Origin: Bacillus salacetis
GTDB lineage: Bacteria > Bacillota > Bacilli > Bacillales > Bacillaceae_B
Assembly: GCF_003581585.1 (NCBI RefSeq)
Contig: NZ_QXIR01000001.1
Coordinates: 62,001-126,000 of the forward strand
Direction: 5' to 3'
DNA length: 64,000 bases
Position 1 is the stretch's first letter; each line of letters opens with the position of its first letter. Below the pieces are notes generated by a model that was given only the letters and a program-made list of their open reading frames with translations, was not told where the DNA came from and did not search any database. Shown here one piece after another: positions 36,001-44,523 of this stretch. The translations under genes were made by a program, and so were the position numbers.

Positions 36001-36276
36001 TCATTGCTTGGATTTCTTTACGACAAAGTAAGGACAGCCAAAGTTGCAATACTCATAAAGATAATCTTTGATCGTCGTGATTTTTGTATCAAAAGTCGCT
36101 TTTTGATTCTGGTCATCAAAGAAACCTTTCAGGCGAAGCTGACCATAACCCCAGTCGCCTAGAATATAGTCATATTTGTTCAGGATATCACTGAAGCGCG
36201 CACGAAAGGCTTCCTCATTGAATCCGTCACGGAATTCCTCGATTACTTCGTAACATACGTTATTGATGCATACCAT
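36001..36276 (-). CDS. yutD: YutD (DUF1027) protein
   Basis: A 91-residue soluble protein with YDYILGDWGYGQLRLKGF and DYLYEYCNFGCPYFVV, diagnostic of the YutD family. Function is unknown; the conserved CNFGC pair could bind metal. The start is ATG 36276, 8 nt after AGTAGGTG; the TTG at 36303 has a ribosome site too close. Divergent from yutC. Confidence 0.88.
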   Translation of the reverse strand: MVCINNVCYEVIEEFRDGFNEEAFRARFSDILNKYDYILGDWGYGQLRLKGFFDDQNQKATFDTKITTIKDYLYEYCNFGCPYFVVKKSKQ

Positions 36277-36415
36277 CTTACCTTCACCTACTTTCCATTT
36301 CAAACCCTTTTCCGGTTAAAAAATCTCTTATTTAAATTATAACTGATTGTCCATTAATTACTAAGAGAAAAATACATTTCTCCTGGTCATTCTAACAAAT
36401 GAGGAGGTGTTTAAA

Positions 36416-37138
36416 TTGAAGAAGAAAATACTCGCAGCAGGAATCATCGGTTTTTCACTTATTGGAACCGGTTGTGCAGATGACCTGGCTTCAGATGGTG
36501 ATGAAATCTTCCATGATAGCGGCAATGCGATCAATATCAGTGAAGAGGAAGATATCTACAGAAAAACCGCTGACAATGAACATGCCCGTGGCGAACAATT
36601 CGGTTATGTAAGACACCAGAGGAGCCCTATAGAAGGAAGAGCGATCTCTACCGAGGACATGTACACCATCGACCGTGAAAAAGTCGCGGACGCCATCAGC
36701 AAAATGAGTGTCTCGATACCGAATGTCGAGGACGCATCCACTCTTGTGACAGATGAAGAGGTGTTGGTGTCCTATAAGACAGAGGTTAAAGATAAAGATT
36801 CACGTTTTGAAGTAGCCGATCAAGTGAAAAAGACAGCTCTCTCAGTAGTGCCTCGATGGTACCATGTGTATGTCACAGATGATCCAAACTTGATGCAAAA
36901 CGTCGAAAACCTTGCTTCAATGGATTCTGACATGGACAATGTCAACACAGCAATTGATGATACAATCAACCAAATGCTTCAAGCCTCCCCTCAAGGGCGA
37001 GAGGTTGATGCCGGCGAAAACGCAAATGGAGAAATGTATAATGAATTGGGTGAAATGAACGAGGATGACGTTCATCAAATCAACCCTGACAGACAAAAAA
37101 GGTATGACCATACTGGCCATGACAGCATGACGGACTAA
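36416..37138 (+). CDS. yutC: YhcN/YlaJ-family sporulation lipoprotein
   Basis: A 240-residue lipoprotein: basic start, hydrophobic helix and lipobox LIGTGC near residues 16-21. The mature part (about 100-190) is a YhcN/YlaJ domain, with YHVYVTDDPNLMQNVENLA; the tail is rich in Asn, Asp, Glu and Met. YhcN/YlaJ proteins are found at the spore inner membrane. Start TTG 36416, 8 nt after GGAGG. Corresponds to yutC between yutD and lipA. Confidence 0.85.
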   Translation: MKKKILAAGIIGFSLIGTGCADDLASDGDEIFHDSGNAINISEEEDIYRKTADNEHARGEQFGYVRHQRSPIEGRAISTEDMYTIDREKVADAISKMSVSIPNVEDASTLVTDEEVLVSYKTEVKDKDSRFEVADQVKKTALSVVPRWYHVYVTDDPNLMQNVENLASMDSDMDNVNTAIDDTINQMLQASPQGREVDAGENANGEMYNELGEMNEDDVHQINPDRQKRYDHTGHDSMTD

Positions 37139-37200
37139 CAAGAACAGCTGCCAGTGCGCATGCGAGAGGTAACCAGGCTGGCCATACTTTTTATACAGCG

Positions 37201-37239
37201 AAAAAGGACTGATCCCTAATGGGAGGATCAGTCCTTTTT
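37201..37239. terminator. Bidirectional terminator
   Basis: AAAAAGGACTGATCC with perfect-to-near-perfect complement, between convergent yutC and lipA. Confidence 0.9.
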
Positions 37240-37251
37240 CAATAAAACAAA

Positions 37252-38169
37252 TTACGCTTTTTGAACTTGCTCTTCTCCCATTTCCTGTTTAGCTTTTGCA
37301 GCAGCATTTACCTGCTCATCTGCATGATAGGAAGAACGGACAAGCGGCCCAGCTTCACAGTGGCTGAAGCCTTTTTCCATAGCAATTTTGCGAAGTTCCG
37401 CAAACTCATCTGGATGGTAATATTTTTGAACCTTCAAATGCTTCTTCGTCGGCTGCAGGTACTGGCCGATCGCCATGATATCCACATTTGCCGCCCTTAG
37501 GTCATCCATGGTTTCGATGATTTCTTCTTTTGTTTCGCCAAGACCAACCATGATGCTGGACTTTGTTGGGATTTCAGGCTGAAGTTCCTTCGCACGGGAA
37601 AGGAATTCGAGCGTGCGTTCATATGTTGCACGAGCCCTGACTCTCGGAGTCAAACGGCGGACCGTTTCAATATTATAGTTCATGATATCCGGCTTCGAAT
37701 CCATCAATGTCCGGATGTTATCAAACACACCGCCCATATCGGATGGAAGCACTTCAATTGTCGTAAATGGGTTTTTCCTGCGGATGGCTCTGACTGTCTC
37801 AGCAAAGACATTGGAACCGCCATCTTTCAGGTCATCACGGGCAACAGCAGTGACAACGACATGCTTCAGATTCATCAATTCAACTGAATCTGCCACACGT
37901 TCTGGTTCAGCCAGGTCCAGTTCATTCGGCAGACCTGTCTTAACGGCACAGAAGCGGCAAGCGCGAGTACAAACGTCCCCAAGGATCATGAAAGTGGCCG
38001 TTCTCCTCGTTCCCCAGCATTCATGGATGTTAGGACAGCGTGCTTCCTCACATACCGTGTGAAGATTCTTTTCACGCATCATCTTTTTGAGGCCCATATA
38101 GTTATCGTTCGTATTCAGCTTGATCTTAAGCCAATCGGGTTTACGGATATGCTCTTCTTTTTTGCTCAT
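37252..38169 (-). CDS. lipA: Lipoyl synthase
   Basis: A 305-residue radical-SAM enzyme that inserts two sulfurs into octanoyl groups on carrier proteins such as GcvH (present at 61.9 kb). The auxiliary cluster motif is [12 protein letters not shown] (about residues 33-44) and the radical-SAM motif is CTRACRFC (about 63-70). C-terminal RSSYHADE is the family ending with the third-ligand Ser. Start ATG 38169 after GGAG with 8-nt spacing. Needs Fe-S clusters from the Suf system. Confidence 0.97.
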   Translation of the reverse strand: MSKKEEHIRKPDWLKIKLNTNDNYMGLKKMMREKNLHTVCEEARCPNIHECWGTRRTATFMILGDVCTRACRFCAVKTGLPNELDLAEPERVADSVELMNLKHVVVTAVARDDLKDGGSNVFAETVRAIRRKNPFTTIEVLPSDMGGVFDNIRTLMDSKPDIMNYNIETVRRLTPRVRARATYERTLEFLSRAKELQPEIPTKSSIMVGLGETKEEIIETMDDLRAANVDIMAIGQYLQPTKKHLKVQKYYHPDEFAELRKIAMEKGFSHCEAGPLVRSSYHADEQVNAAAKAKQEMGEEQVQKA

Positions 38170-38459
38170 TATTTCATCTCCATTCATCGAAATCACTGTC
38201 TAAAGCAAACAGAGTGAAACGCTATTGAAAGCGAATTCCATGGATTTATGTAAAAAAAGTTTAAAATAACATGTTCCCTAGTCACTTTATCACACTAAAA
38301 ATAGTAAGACAAGCATTCAATTCAGCCATTACCATTAATTGATATTTATGAAAACCATAGACTGTAACACACTAAAGACAGGACTATAAGGAAGGCTCTT
38401 TATTTATGCCGTAACGTTTAACTTTATCAACCAGAGCTGGAAAGAAAGGTGGAAGCAAT

Positions 38460-39446
38460 TTGTTCAAGAAAATGATCGCCCTTATTATATGCAGCTTTTT
38501 CATAGCCCCTCCTAACCTAGAAGTTCAGGCAGCAGGAGAGGAAGAGCACCTTCCAGAGAGGATGGAACTTTTTAAGAAAATGGAAGCGGCAACGCAGATC
38601 CCTTGGTACTACCTGGCTGCAGTGGATCAATACGAGCGCAGTCTCCGCTTTTCCAGGAAAGATTTACCTAAACCGGAAAACCCTATTTCGATATATTTTC
38701 CCGATTCGGAATGGGCAGGTCCCCTGAACCCGGACCCACAAGACACAAACCCCAAGACCATTACCTTGTTTGAAGGAATTGGTGTTGACGGAAACAGCGA
38801 TGGGATTGCAGACCGCAATGATGATGAAGATGTTCTGGCAGCTTTCGCACACTATATCCTCCGGTACGGAATCGATGAGGACAACTTCAAAATCGCTTTA
38901 TGGAATTATTACCAACGAGATAAATCAGTCAGTATGATCATGGGCAAAGCCAAACTTTATAAAAATTACGGCCACCTGGATCTGGGAGGAAAAGCATTCC
39001 CGCTCCCTCTAAGATTCAACTACAGTTATAAGAACACCTGGGGCGACGCACGCGGATGGGGCGGGAGAAGAATTCACGAAGGAACTGATATTTTCGCTGA
39101 TTACGGGGTCCCGGTAAGATCGACCTGTTACGGGGTCATCGAAATGAAAGGTTGGAACCGCTTTGGCGGCTGGCGCCTCGGCATCCGGGATATTAACAAC
39201 ACCTATCATTATTTCGCCCACCTCAGCGGATTTGCCAAAGACCTGAAAGTTGGCCAAACTGTGGAACCTGGTATGCTGATCGGCGGTGTTGGAAGTTCAG
39301 GATATGGACCGCCAGGCACCTCCGGAAAATTCCCACCCCACCTTCACTATGGTATGTACAAAGACAATGGATACACAGAGTGGTCCTTTGACCCTTATCC
39401 ATATTTAAGAGTGTGGGAAAGACAAGAGCATCAGAAGAAGAGATGA
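38460..39446 (+). CDS. lytH: L-Ala-D-Glu endopeptidase LytH (M23)
   Basis: A 328-residue secreted peptidase: signal peptide at residues 1-24 (ends VQAAG), a central helical domain, and an M23/LytM domain from about residue 200. Zinc ligands are His and Asp in IHEGTD and the HLH of PPHLHYG. In B. subtilis LytH (YunA) trims stem peptides to single L-Ala in the spore cortex under sigma-K. Start TTG 38460, 7 nt after AAAGGTGG. Divergent from lipA. Confidence 0.93.
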   Translation: MFKKMIALIICSFFIAPPNLEVQAAGEEEHLPERMELFKKMEAATQIPWYYLAAVDQYERSLRFSRKDLPKPENPISIYFPDSEWAGPLNPDPQDTNPKTITLFEGIGVDGNSDGIADRNDDEDVLAAFAHYILRYGIDEDNFKIALWNYYQRDKSVSMIMGKAKLYKNYGHLDLGGKAFPLPLRFNYSYKNTWGDARGWGGRRIHEGTDIFADYGVPVRSTCYGVIEMKGWNRFGGWRLGIRDINNTYHYFAHLSGFAKDLKVGQTVEPGMLIGGVGSSGYGPPGTSGKFPPHLHYGMYKDNGYTEWSFDPYPYLRVWERQEHQKKR

Positions 39447-39566
39447 AATCGTTTTTGAGACAAACTGCCAATGACGGTTGACGCAAATTTCATGGTCCCA
39501 GCCACCATTGGTTTGGAGCCTGGCTCAAATCTATCCTTTTGTACCTGGCTCAACATCTCGCCAAAC

Positions 39567-39598
39567 GAAAAAGAGCTCCGGATGCGACCCGGAGCTCT
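39567..39598 (-). terminator. Terminator of the NSS transporter operon
   Basis: 10-bp stem AGAGCTCCGG/CCGGAGCTCT, minus-strand TTTTTCG. Confidence 0.85.
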
Positions 39599-39604
39599 CC
39601 TTGC

Positions 39605-39703
39605 TTATTTAGATTTCTTCACTGCGTTAAGGATGCTGCCAACCAAGCCGCCCCAAATGATCACCATACCTAGAATCATCATAAAAATAGCACTGCCTGT
39701 CAT
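39605..39703 (-). CDS. Small subunit of NSS transporter (MetS-like)
   Basis: A 32-residue single-helix membrane protein, read directly: it starts MTGSAIFMMILGMVIIWGG and ends in basic residues (NAVKKSK). GGAGGTAAGC, its ribosome site, overlaps the last codons of the transporter gene, and the gap between stop and start is 1 nt, so translation is coupled. Corresponds to the methionine/alanine importer small subunit family found with NSS carriers. Confidence 0.9.
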   Translation of the reverse strand: MTGSAIFMMILGMVIIWGGLVGSILNAVKKSK

Positions 39704-39704
39704 A

Positions 39705-41231
39705 TCAGCTTACCTCCTTATAGCTCTCGGCATCTGTTTTGGCATGCCAGCTCTTGAATGTAAGGGCAACCCCCGCAATAAGGGCAAAGGCTGCTACAAA
39801 CCAGCCGCCATATAGAATGAAAGCATCTGAGTACCCTTCATAGTTACCTGTATCCGTGTCAAATTCTTTAAGCAGATTTTGCTTGAATAAACCAAACATC
39901 ATATATCCAAGAACGATTGGTGTGATGACGCCGAGACATACTTTCCACCAGCCGCCAAGACGGATATCCGATGCAATATTGGCATGCTCCTGGAAAGAGT
40001 TAAGCTTGCGAAGGAACCAAGCGATCGCAAGAACCTCGACTAGTCCGACGAATGCTACACCGAATTGGTTGATGAAGTAATCAGCCGCATCAAGGAAGAA
40101 CAATCCGCCTTGTGTGGCAAACAGGATGGAGATGAGTGCTGCAGCTCCCCCGCCGAAAGCAATTGCCTTGTTACGGGAAATTCCGAACTTCTCAGAGAAT
40201 CCGGCTACATACGTTTCCGTGATGGAAATCAAGGAAGACAATCCGGCCAAAACCAAGGAAGCGAAGAATAAGAATCCAAACAAGCCATTGAGCGCCGGGA
40301 ATTCATTGATGATCTGCGGGAATACGACGAACGCAAGTCCGACCCCGCCTTTGACAACCTCTTCTACAGACAGTCCCTGGGCATTCGCCATGAATCCCAA
40401 GGCAGCGAAAACACCAATACCCGCAAGCAGTTCAAAACCGGAGTTACTGAAACCAGTGATGAATGCATTGTTAGTGATATCGGATTTCTTTGGCAGATAA
40501 CTGGAATACGTAATCATAATAGCGAATGCGATGGATAAGCTGAAGAAGATCTGGCCGTATGCCGCCATCCAAACACTTGGTTCCATAATCATATCAAAGT
40601 TCGGTTTGAAGAAGGTGTTCAATCCGTCCATTGCTCCCGGCAGAGTGACGGCACGCACCACAATGATCAAGAAAAGGACGACAAGGGCAGGAATGAAGAT
40701 TTTGTTGGCTACCTCAATTCCTTTTTTAACACCTTTGAACAGGACACCCAGCGTGATGACCCAGACAAGGATCAATGGTACAAATACACCGGTAACAAGG
40801 CTTCCTGTCTGTCCTGGCGCCTCTGCAAGCTTCAAGTAATCCCCATAAAGGAAACCTTCAGTATCGCTTCCCCAGCCCAGGTTAAATGAAAATACACTGT
40901 ATGACATTGCCCAGGCGATGATGACCGCATAGTAGGTGGAGATGACAAATGATACAAATACCGCCCACCAGCCGATCCATTCTGATTTCCTGCTCATCCG
41001 GAAAAATGATAATGGTGCAGATCCCCTGTACTTATGGCCAAGAGTGAACTCAAGGACCAAAAGTGGAATACCCGCAGTGAGCAATGCAAATAAATAAGGA
41101 ATGAAAAATGCCCCTCCGCCGTTCTCATAAGCTACTGCAGGGAAACGCCAAATGTTTCCGAGACCGATTGCGGAACCGACCGCTGCCAGAATGAATCCGG
41201 CCCTCGTACCCCATTGTGCACGATCTTCCAT
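39705..41231 (-). CDS. Neurotransmitter:sodium symporter family transporter
   Basis: A 508-residue Na+-coupled amino acid carrier of the LeuT fold, with 12 predicted helices. The unwound TM1 motif GSAIGLGNIWRFP at residues 19-31 binds substrate and sodium. It is similar to YhdH/YocR and to methionine/alanine importers that need a small subunit, encoded next to it here. GGGGGGAG lies 5 nt before the ATG. Not at this place in B. subtilis. Substrate probably a neutral amino acid. Confidence 0.92.
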   Translation of the reverse strand: MEDRAQWGTRAGFILAAVGSAIGLGNIWRFPAVAYENGGGAFFIPYLFALLTAGIPLLVLEFTLGHKYRGSAPLSFFRMSRKSEWIGWWAVFVSFVISTYYAVIIAWAMSYSVFSFNLGWGSDTEGFLYGDYLKLAEAPGQTGSLVTGVFVPLILVWVITLGVLFKGVKKGIEVANKIFIPALVVLFLIIVVRAVTLPGAMDGLNTFFKPNFDMIMEPSVWMAAYGQIFFSLSIAFAIMITYSSYLPKKSDITNNAFITGFSNSGFELLAGIGVFAALGFMANAQGLSVEEVVKGGVGLAFVVFPQIINEFPALNGLFGFLFFASLVLAGLSSLISITETYVAGFSEKFGISRNKAIAFGGGAAALISILFATQGGLFFLDAADYFINQFGVAFVGLVEVLAIAWFLRKLNSFQEHANIASDIRLGGWWKVCLGVITPIVLGYMMFGLFKQNLLKEFDTDTGNYEGYSDAFILYGGWFVAAFALIAGVALTFKSWHAKTDAESYKEVS

Positions 41232-41474
41232 GATAACTCCCCCCGTTTACGTTTTTAATCTTTTGTATTTTCAGATTATTTGGATAATCTAAAAACAGTA
41301 TAGCTAGTATCGGGACGAATGTCAAAGTATTATTTACCATTTCATATTTATTTCCGCCAGGCAGGGAACACAGCCAATGACACGCCAAAAACATTATATA
41401 AATATAACTTTCGAGGAATATGAAGGATTATTTTTGTCATACTGCGCCTTTCAACATGAAAAGGCAAAATAAAA

Positions 41475-41666
41475 GGCTGTTTTCGCATACATTGTTGCTT
41501 ACAGAAAAATCCCAGGTGCCGGATTTTCCCCCTGTATATAAAGGTTTTACTCTCGAAAAAAAACGAGCAGCTCTTTTCTTTCCTTCTCACAGGGGTATTT
41601 ACGGCGATATACCACGGTATTAATTGAAATTTATATTGAATAGCAACAAAGTTTACGAAAAGAGCC
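41475..41666 (+). mobile_element. MITE-like element, copy D (full, perfect 8-bp target duplication)
   Basis: 192 bp, from GGCTGTTTTCGCATACATTG to CAAAGTTTACGAAAAGAGCC. The ends are about 25-bp imperfect inverted repeats. It is directly flanked on both sides by AAATAAAA. It contains the internal GGATTTT hairpin block and CGAGCAGCTC. No ORF, so it must rely on a transposase elsewhere. Confidence 0.85.
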
Positions 41667-41711
41667 AAATAAAAAGAGAGAGAAGCCTTGTGTTCAAAGC
41701 TTCTCTCTCTT
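41667..41711 (-). terminator. Terminator of the NhaC-type transporter gene
   Basis: AAGAGAGAGAAGC/GCTTCTCTCTCTT stem; minus T-run from plus AAATAAAAA, which is also the target duplication of copy D. Confidence 0.85.
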
Positions 41712-41722
41712 AGAAATCTCAT

Positions 41723-43291
41723 TTAGCTGCTTTCAACTGATGTTACAGTTTTTTTGCCAAATACAGCGAATAGTACAAGCAGGATGATTGTTACGGCAAG
41801 GCCGATGAGCGTGCTGCCTGTCAACCCAAGGGCAAGGAAGCCGGCCGCTGCGATTGTAGCTCCGGTCAATGCATAAGGAAGCTGCGTGATGACGTGGTCG
41901 ATATGATTGCTTCCCGCACCGGTAGATGACAGTATCGATGTATCTGAAATAGGGGAACAGTGATCGCCAAAGACAGATCCGGCAAGTACGGCAGCCATGG
42001 CAGGCAATAAGATGCTTACATCGGTAGCCGCAGCAATTTCACCTGCGATTGGAAGAAGGATACCGAATGACCCCCAGGATGTTCCTGTCGCGAAAGCCAT
42101 AAGGCCCGCCACGATGAACATGATGACTGGAAGAAGCCCGATGTTCAAATCGGATTGCTCTACAAGCCCTGCAAGATATTCACCTGTTTGAAGTGAACCG
42201 ATCAAGGTTACGATCGACCAGGCAAATATGAGGATGTATACAGCAGGAAGCATCGATTTTATTCCTTCAAGAAAGCCGAGACCCAGTGCCTTGCCATCCA
42301 GGTCTTCGGATTTGGACATTTGTCTGAAGAAAAAGATCAATGAGATGACAAGCCCGAACAATCCGCCGTACACCAGGGAAGTTGAAACATCGGTATTTTC
42401 GAAGATGGCCAGCAGTGATGCCTCTCCTTCAACAGCCTGGTACCCTGTCCAGAGCATGGCGCTGACAGTTCCGATGATCAAGGCGATAATCGGCCAGATC
42501 AAATCACCGACTGTTCCTTTTTCACTTACAGGCAGGTCATTTTTCAACTCACCAGGAATATCTTTTTCAGGATCGTAAACCTCTCCTGTATTGATGGCGC
42601 GAAGTTCATGCTCACGCATTTTCCCAAAATCGATTCCCCTGTAGGAAGTGATGAACACAAGACCGATCGCAGCCAGGACATATAGGTTCATTGGGATGAT
42701 CTGGATGAATGCCGAAAATGCAGAATATCCGGTTATGGCATGGTCAGCCAAGATACCGCCGATCAGGGCGATGATGAATGCTCCCCAGCTTGAAATCGGC
42801 GAGATGACGCAGATTGGAGCTGATGTGGAATCGATAAGGTAAGCCAGTTTAGCTCTGGAAATCTTGTGGCGGTCTGTGATCGGCCTGGAGACCTGTCCTA
42901 CTGCCAGTGCGTTGAAATAGTCGTCAATGAAAATGATGATGCCTAAAACAGCTGTAAGCATCTGAGCGCCTGCTCTTGTCTTGACGCGCTTCATTGCCCA
43001 ATCACCAAATGCCCTGCTTCCCCCTGAGATGTTGACGAAAGCCGTAATGACTCCAAGAATCAACAGGAATAAGATGATATAGACATTCCATGTGTTCAGT
43101 TCACCGCCATCCACGAAGATTCCTTTGAACGAATCCCAGATGATTTTGAGTGTTTCAATAATAGAGAATTCAGCAAGAAGAAATGCTGCCGAAATGATCC
43201 CGACACCAAGGGACAACAGTACCCGCCTTGTCAGGATAACCATTAGAATGGCCAATAGGGGTGGTAATAAAGAATAAATTGTGTTTTCCAT
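41723..43291 (-). CDS. NhaC-superfamily transporter, probable lysine carrier (LysW type)
   Basis: A 522-residue membrane protein with about 12 helices. FIDDYFNALAVGQVSRPITDRHKISRAKLAYLIDSTSAP (split around residues 125-165) and GSVFGDHCSPISDTSILSS near 450 are NhaC-family blocks. On sequence alone it would be called a Na+/H+ antiporter; the lysine riboswitch in its leader argues that it moves lysine in exchange for or with cations, as proposed for LysW. Start ATG 43291 after AGGAGGAG. Not at this place in B. subtilis. Confidence 0.85.
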   Translation of the reverse strand: MENTIYSLLPPLLAILMVILTRRVLLSLGVGIISAAFLLAEFSIIETLKIIWDSFKGIFVDGGELNTWNVYIILFLLILGVITAFVNISGGSRAFGDWAMKRVKTRAGAQMLTAVLGIIIFIDDYFNALAVGQVSRPITDRHKISRAKLAYLIDSTSAPICVISPISSWGAFIIALIGGILADHAITGYSAFSAFIQIIPMNLYVLAAIGLVFITSYRGIDFGKMREHELRAINTGEVYDPEKDIPGELKNDLPVSEKGTVGDLIWPIIALIIGTVSAMLWTGYQAVEGEASLLAIFENTDVSTSLVYGGLFGLVISLIFFFRQMSKSEDLDGKALGLGFLEGIKSMLPAVYILIFAWSIVTLIGSLQTGEYLAGLVEQSDLNIGLLPVIMFIVAGLMAFATGTSWGSFGILLPIAGEIAAATDVSILLPAMAAVLAGSVFGDHCSPISDTSILSSTGAGSNHIDHVITQLPYALTGATIAAAGFLALGLTGSTLIGLAVTIILLVLFAVFGKKTVTSVESS

Positions 43292-43343
43292 TTTTCTCCT
43301 CCTGTTTGATAGGGAGGGAACAATAGCAGAATGATAGAGGAAA

Positions 43344-43382
43344 ATAAAAAAGGCAACAATAGAGAATCCTATTATTACCTTT
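43344..43382 (-). terminator. Lysine riboswitch terminator
   Basis: AGGTAATAATAG/CTATTGTTGCCT stem followed by TTTTTTATTTT on the minus strand, between the aptamer and the start codon; fits premature termination when lysine is bound. Confidence 0.8.
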
Positions 43383-43406
43383 AGTAATATAGTCATTTCT
43401 CCATCA

Positions 43407-43598
43407 CGATCTGTAGCTCCCCATTATAATCTTTAAAAAGACTTATAATGACAGTGTTACCCTTATTCAAGGTAACCCCAGCAGAAAAGATTCTGACCAA
43501 TCCTCTCCTGCTTCGGCACATATCCCCTTTCAACTCAAGATCACAGGTGTCATCCTTACTCGGTTTACTGATGAATATGTGCAGCCTCTACCCCATCG
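43407..43598 (-). ncRNA. Lysine riboswitch (L-box) aptamer
   Basis: P1 pairs CGAT..GTAG with CTAC..ATCG. The conserved pieces occur in order on the minus strand: GGTAGAGGCTGC, CAGTAA, AAGGATGA, TTGAAAGGGGA, GTGCCGAAGCA, CTGCTGGGGTTAC, TTGAATAAGGGTAAC, ACTGTCA and GGGGAGCTAC. About 190 nt, normal size. Confidence 0.92.
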
Positions 43599-43707
43599 GA
43601 TTTAGATGATTGTAGTAAATATTAAATTCACTCACTTACTATAACAGCTATCTGTGGTACTGACAAGAACAAATTTGTTCATTTCTGTGAATTCCCACTC
43701 GGATAAA

Positions 43708-44463
43708 TTAATCAAGAGGAACCTCGATGGATGGAGCTGAATCCCCGCCGCTGTTAAAGAACTGAGGCACTTCGCCTTTCATCAACCCCATGGCTACAAG
43801 GATCTTTTGTTCTATTGTTTTTGTATCCGTTGCAAAAGGAATGATGATTTGCACATTTACTTGGACATGGATATATACTTTTACCATCGCATTGTTTATA
43901 CCAAATTCCTGAACCTCTGTTTCTATATCAGAAACTACATCACCGATGGCGTTGAATTTAACTGGAACTTTCGGCCCTAAGTTACCCAACAATGCATTAT
44001 TGGTAGCTTGCCCGATCGGTACCGAAAAGACTATCCCTTCCTCTTCTCCCCCACTCTCTTCAATATCGACATCAGTCAAGAATTCCAGGTCCTTCAGATT
44101 ACCACGTTCAGCTTCCTTTAGATTGAGCTGGACAAGGTTGACGATTTCATTCTGGACACGGGTGATGATCTCTGTGTTGAACTGCCTGTATCCCCCTTCC
44201 CCGTCGGATGCGTCAGTTTCCTGGGTCACTTCATTGATATCCATCACATTGGCGATTTTCTTACTGACTGCTTTATTAATAACCAATGTACCAATCCGGC
44301 TCGTCTGAGTTTCAGCATAACTGACCAATGTGGGTTTCAATCCTTCATTGATAATCCACAAACCCCCGGCTGTGGAAAACATGAAAAATACAAACGTCAG
44401 CAGGAATACATATCGAAAAGGCAGCGGTCCTCTTCGGGGTTTATATTTTTTATTTTTAATCAA
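43708..44463 (-). CDS. yunB: Sporulation protein YunB
   Basis: A 251-residue membrane-anchored protein: basic N-terminus, one helix (residues 17-37), then an outside domain with VNKAVSKKIANVM-like text and FSVPIGQATNNALLGNLGPKVPVKF, typical of YunB. In B. subtilis yunB is sigma-E controlled and needed for efficient spore formation. The start is TTG 44463; the GGGGGG ribosome site lies in the 3' arm of a hairpin whose T-run runs into the start codon. Confidence 0.9.
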   Translation of the reverse strand: MIKNKKYKPRRGPLPFRYVFLLTFVFFMFSTAGGLWIINEGLKPTLVSYAETQTSRIGTLVINKAVSKKIANVMDINEVTQETDASDGEGGYRQFNTEIITRVQNEIVNLVQLNLKEAERGNLKDLEFLTDVDIEESGGEEEGIVFSVPIGQATNNALLGNLGPKVPVKFNAIGDVVSDIETEVQEFGINNAMVKVYIHVQVNVQIIIPFATDTKTIEQKILVAMGLMKGEVPQFFNSGGDSAPSIEVPLD

Positions 44464-44508
44464 AAAAATCCCCCCTTACAAGCTATATCTATGCTTGTAA
44501 AGGGAGGA
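44461..44508 (-). terminator. Hairpin with T-run that contains the yunB ribosome site
   Basis: CCTCCCTTTACAAGC pairs with GCTTGTAAGGGGGG, then ATTTTTTTG. It can end transcription from the HD-GYP gene and hide the yunB Shine-Dalgarno sequence. Confidence 0.75.
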
Positions 44509-44523
44509 TTAGCGCAAAAAAAT

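Noticed and set aside
41475-41666. MITE copy as a transcription leader or riboswitch of the NSS gene.
   Set aside because: It is repeated at unrelated loci with inverted ends and direct duplications, so it is a mobile repeat, and it lies between a 5' region and a 3' terminator.
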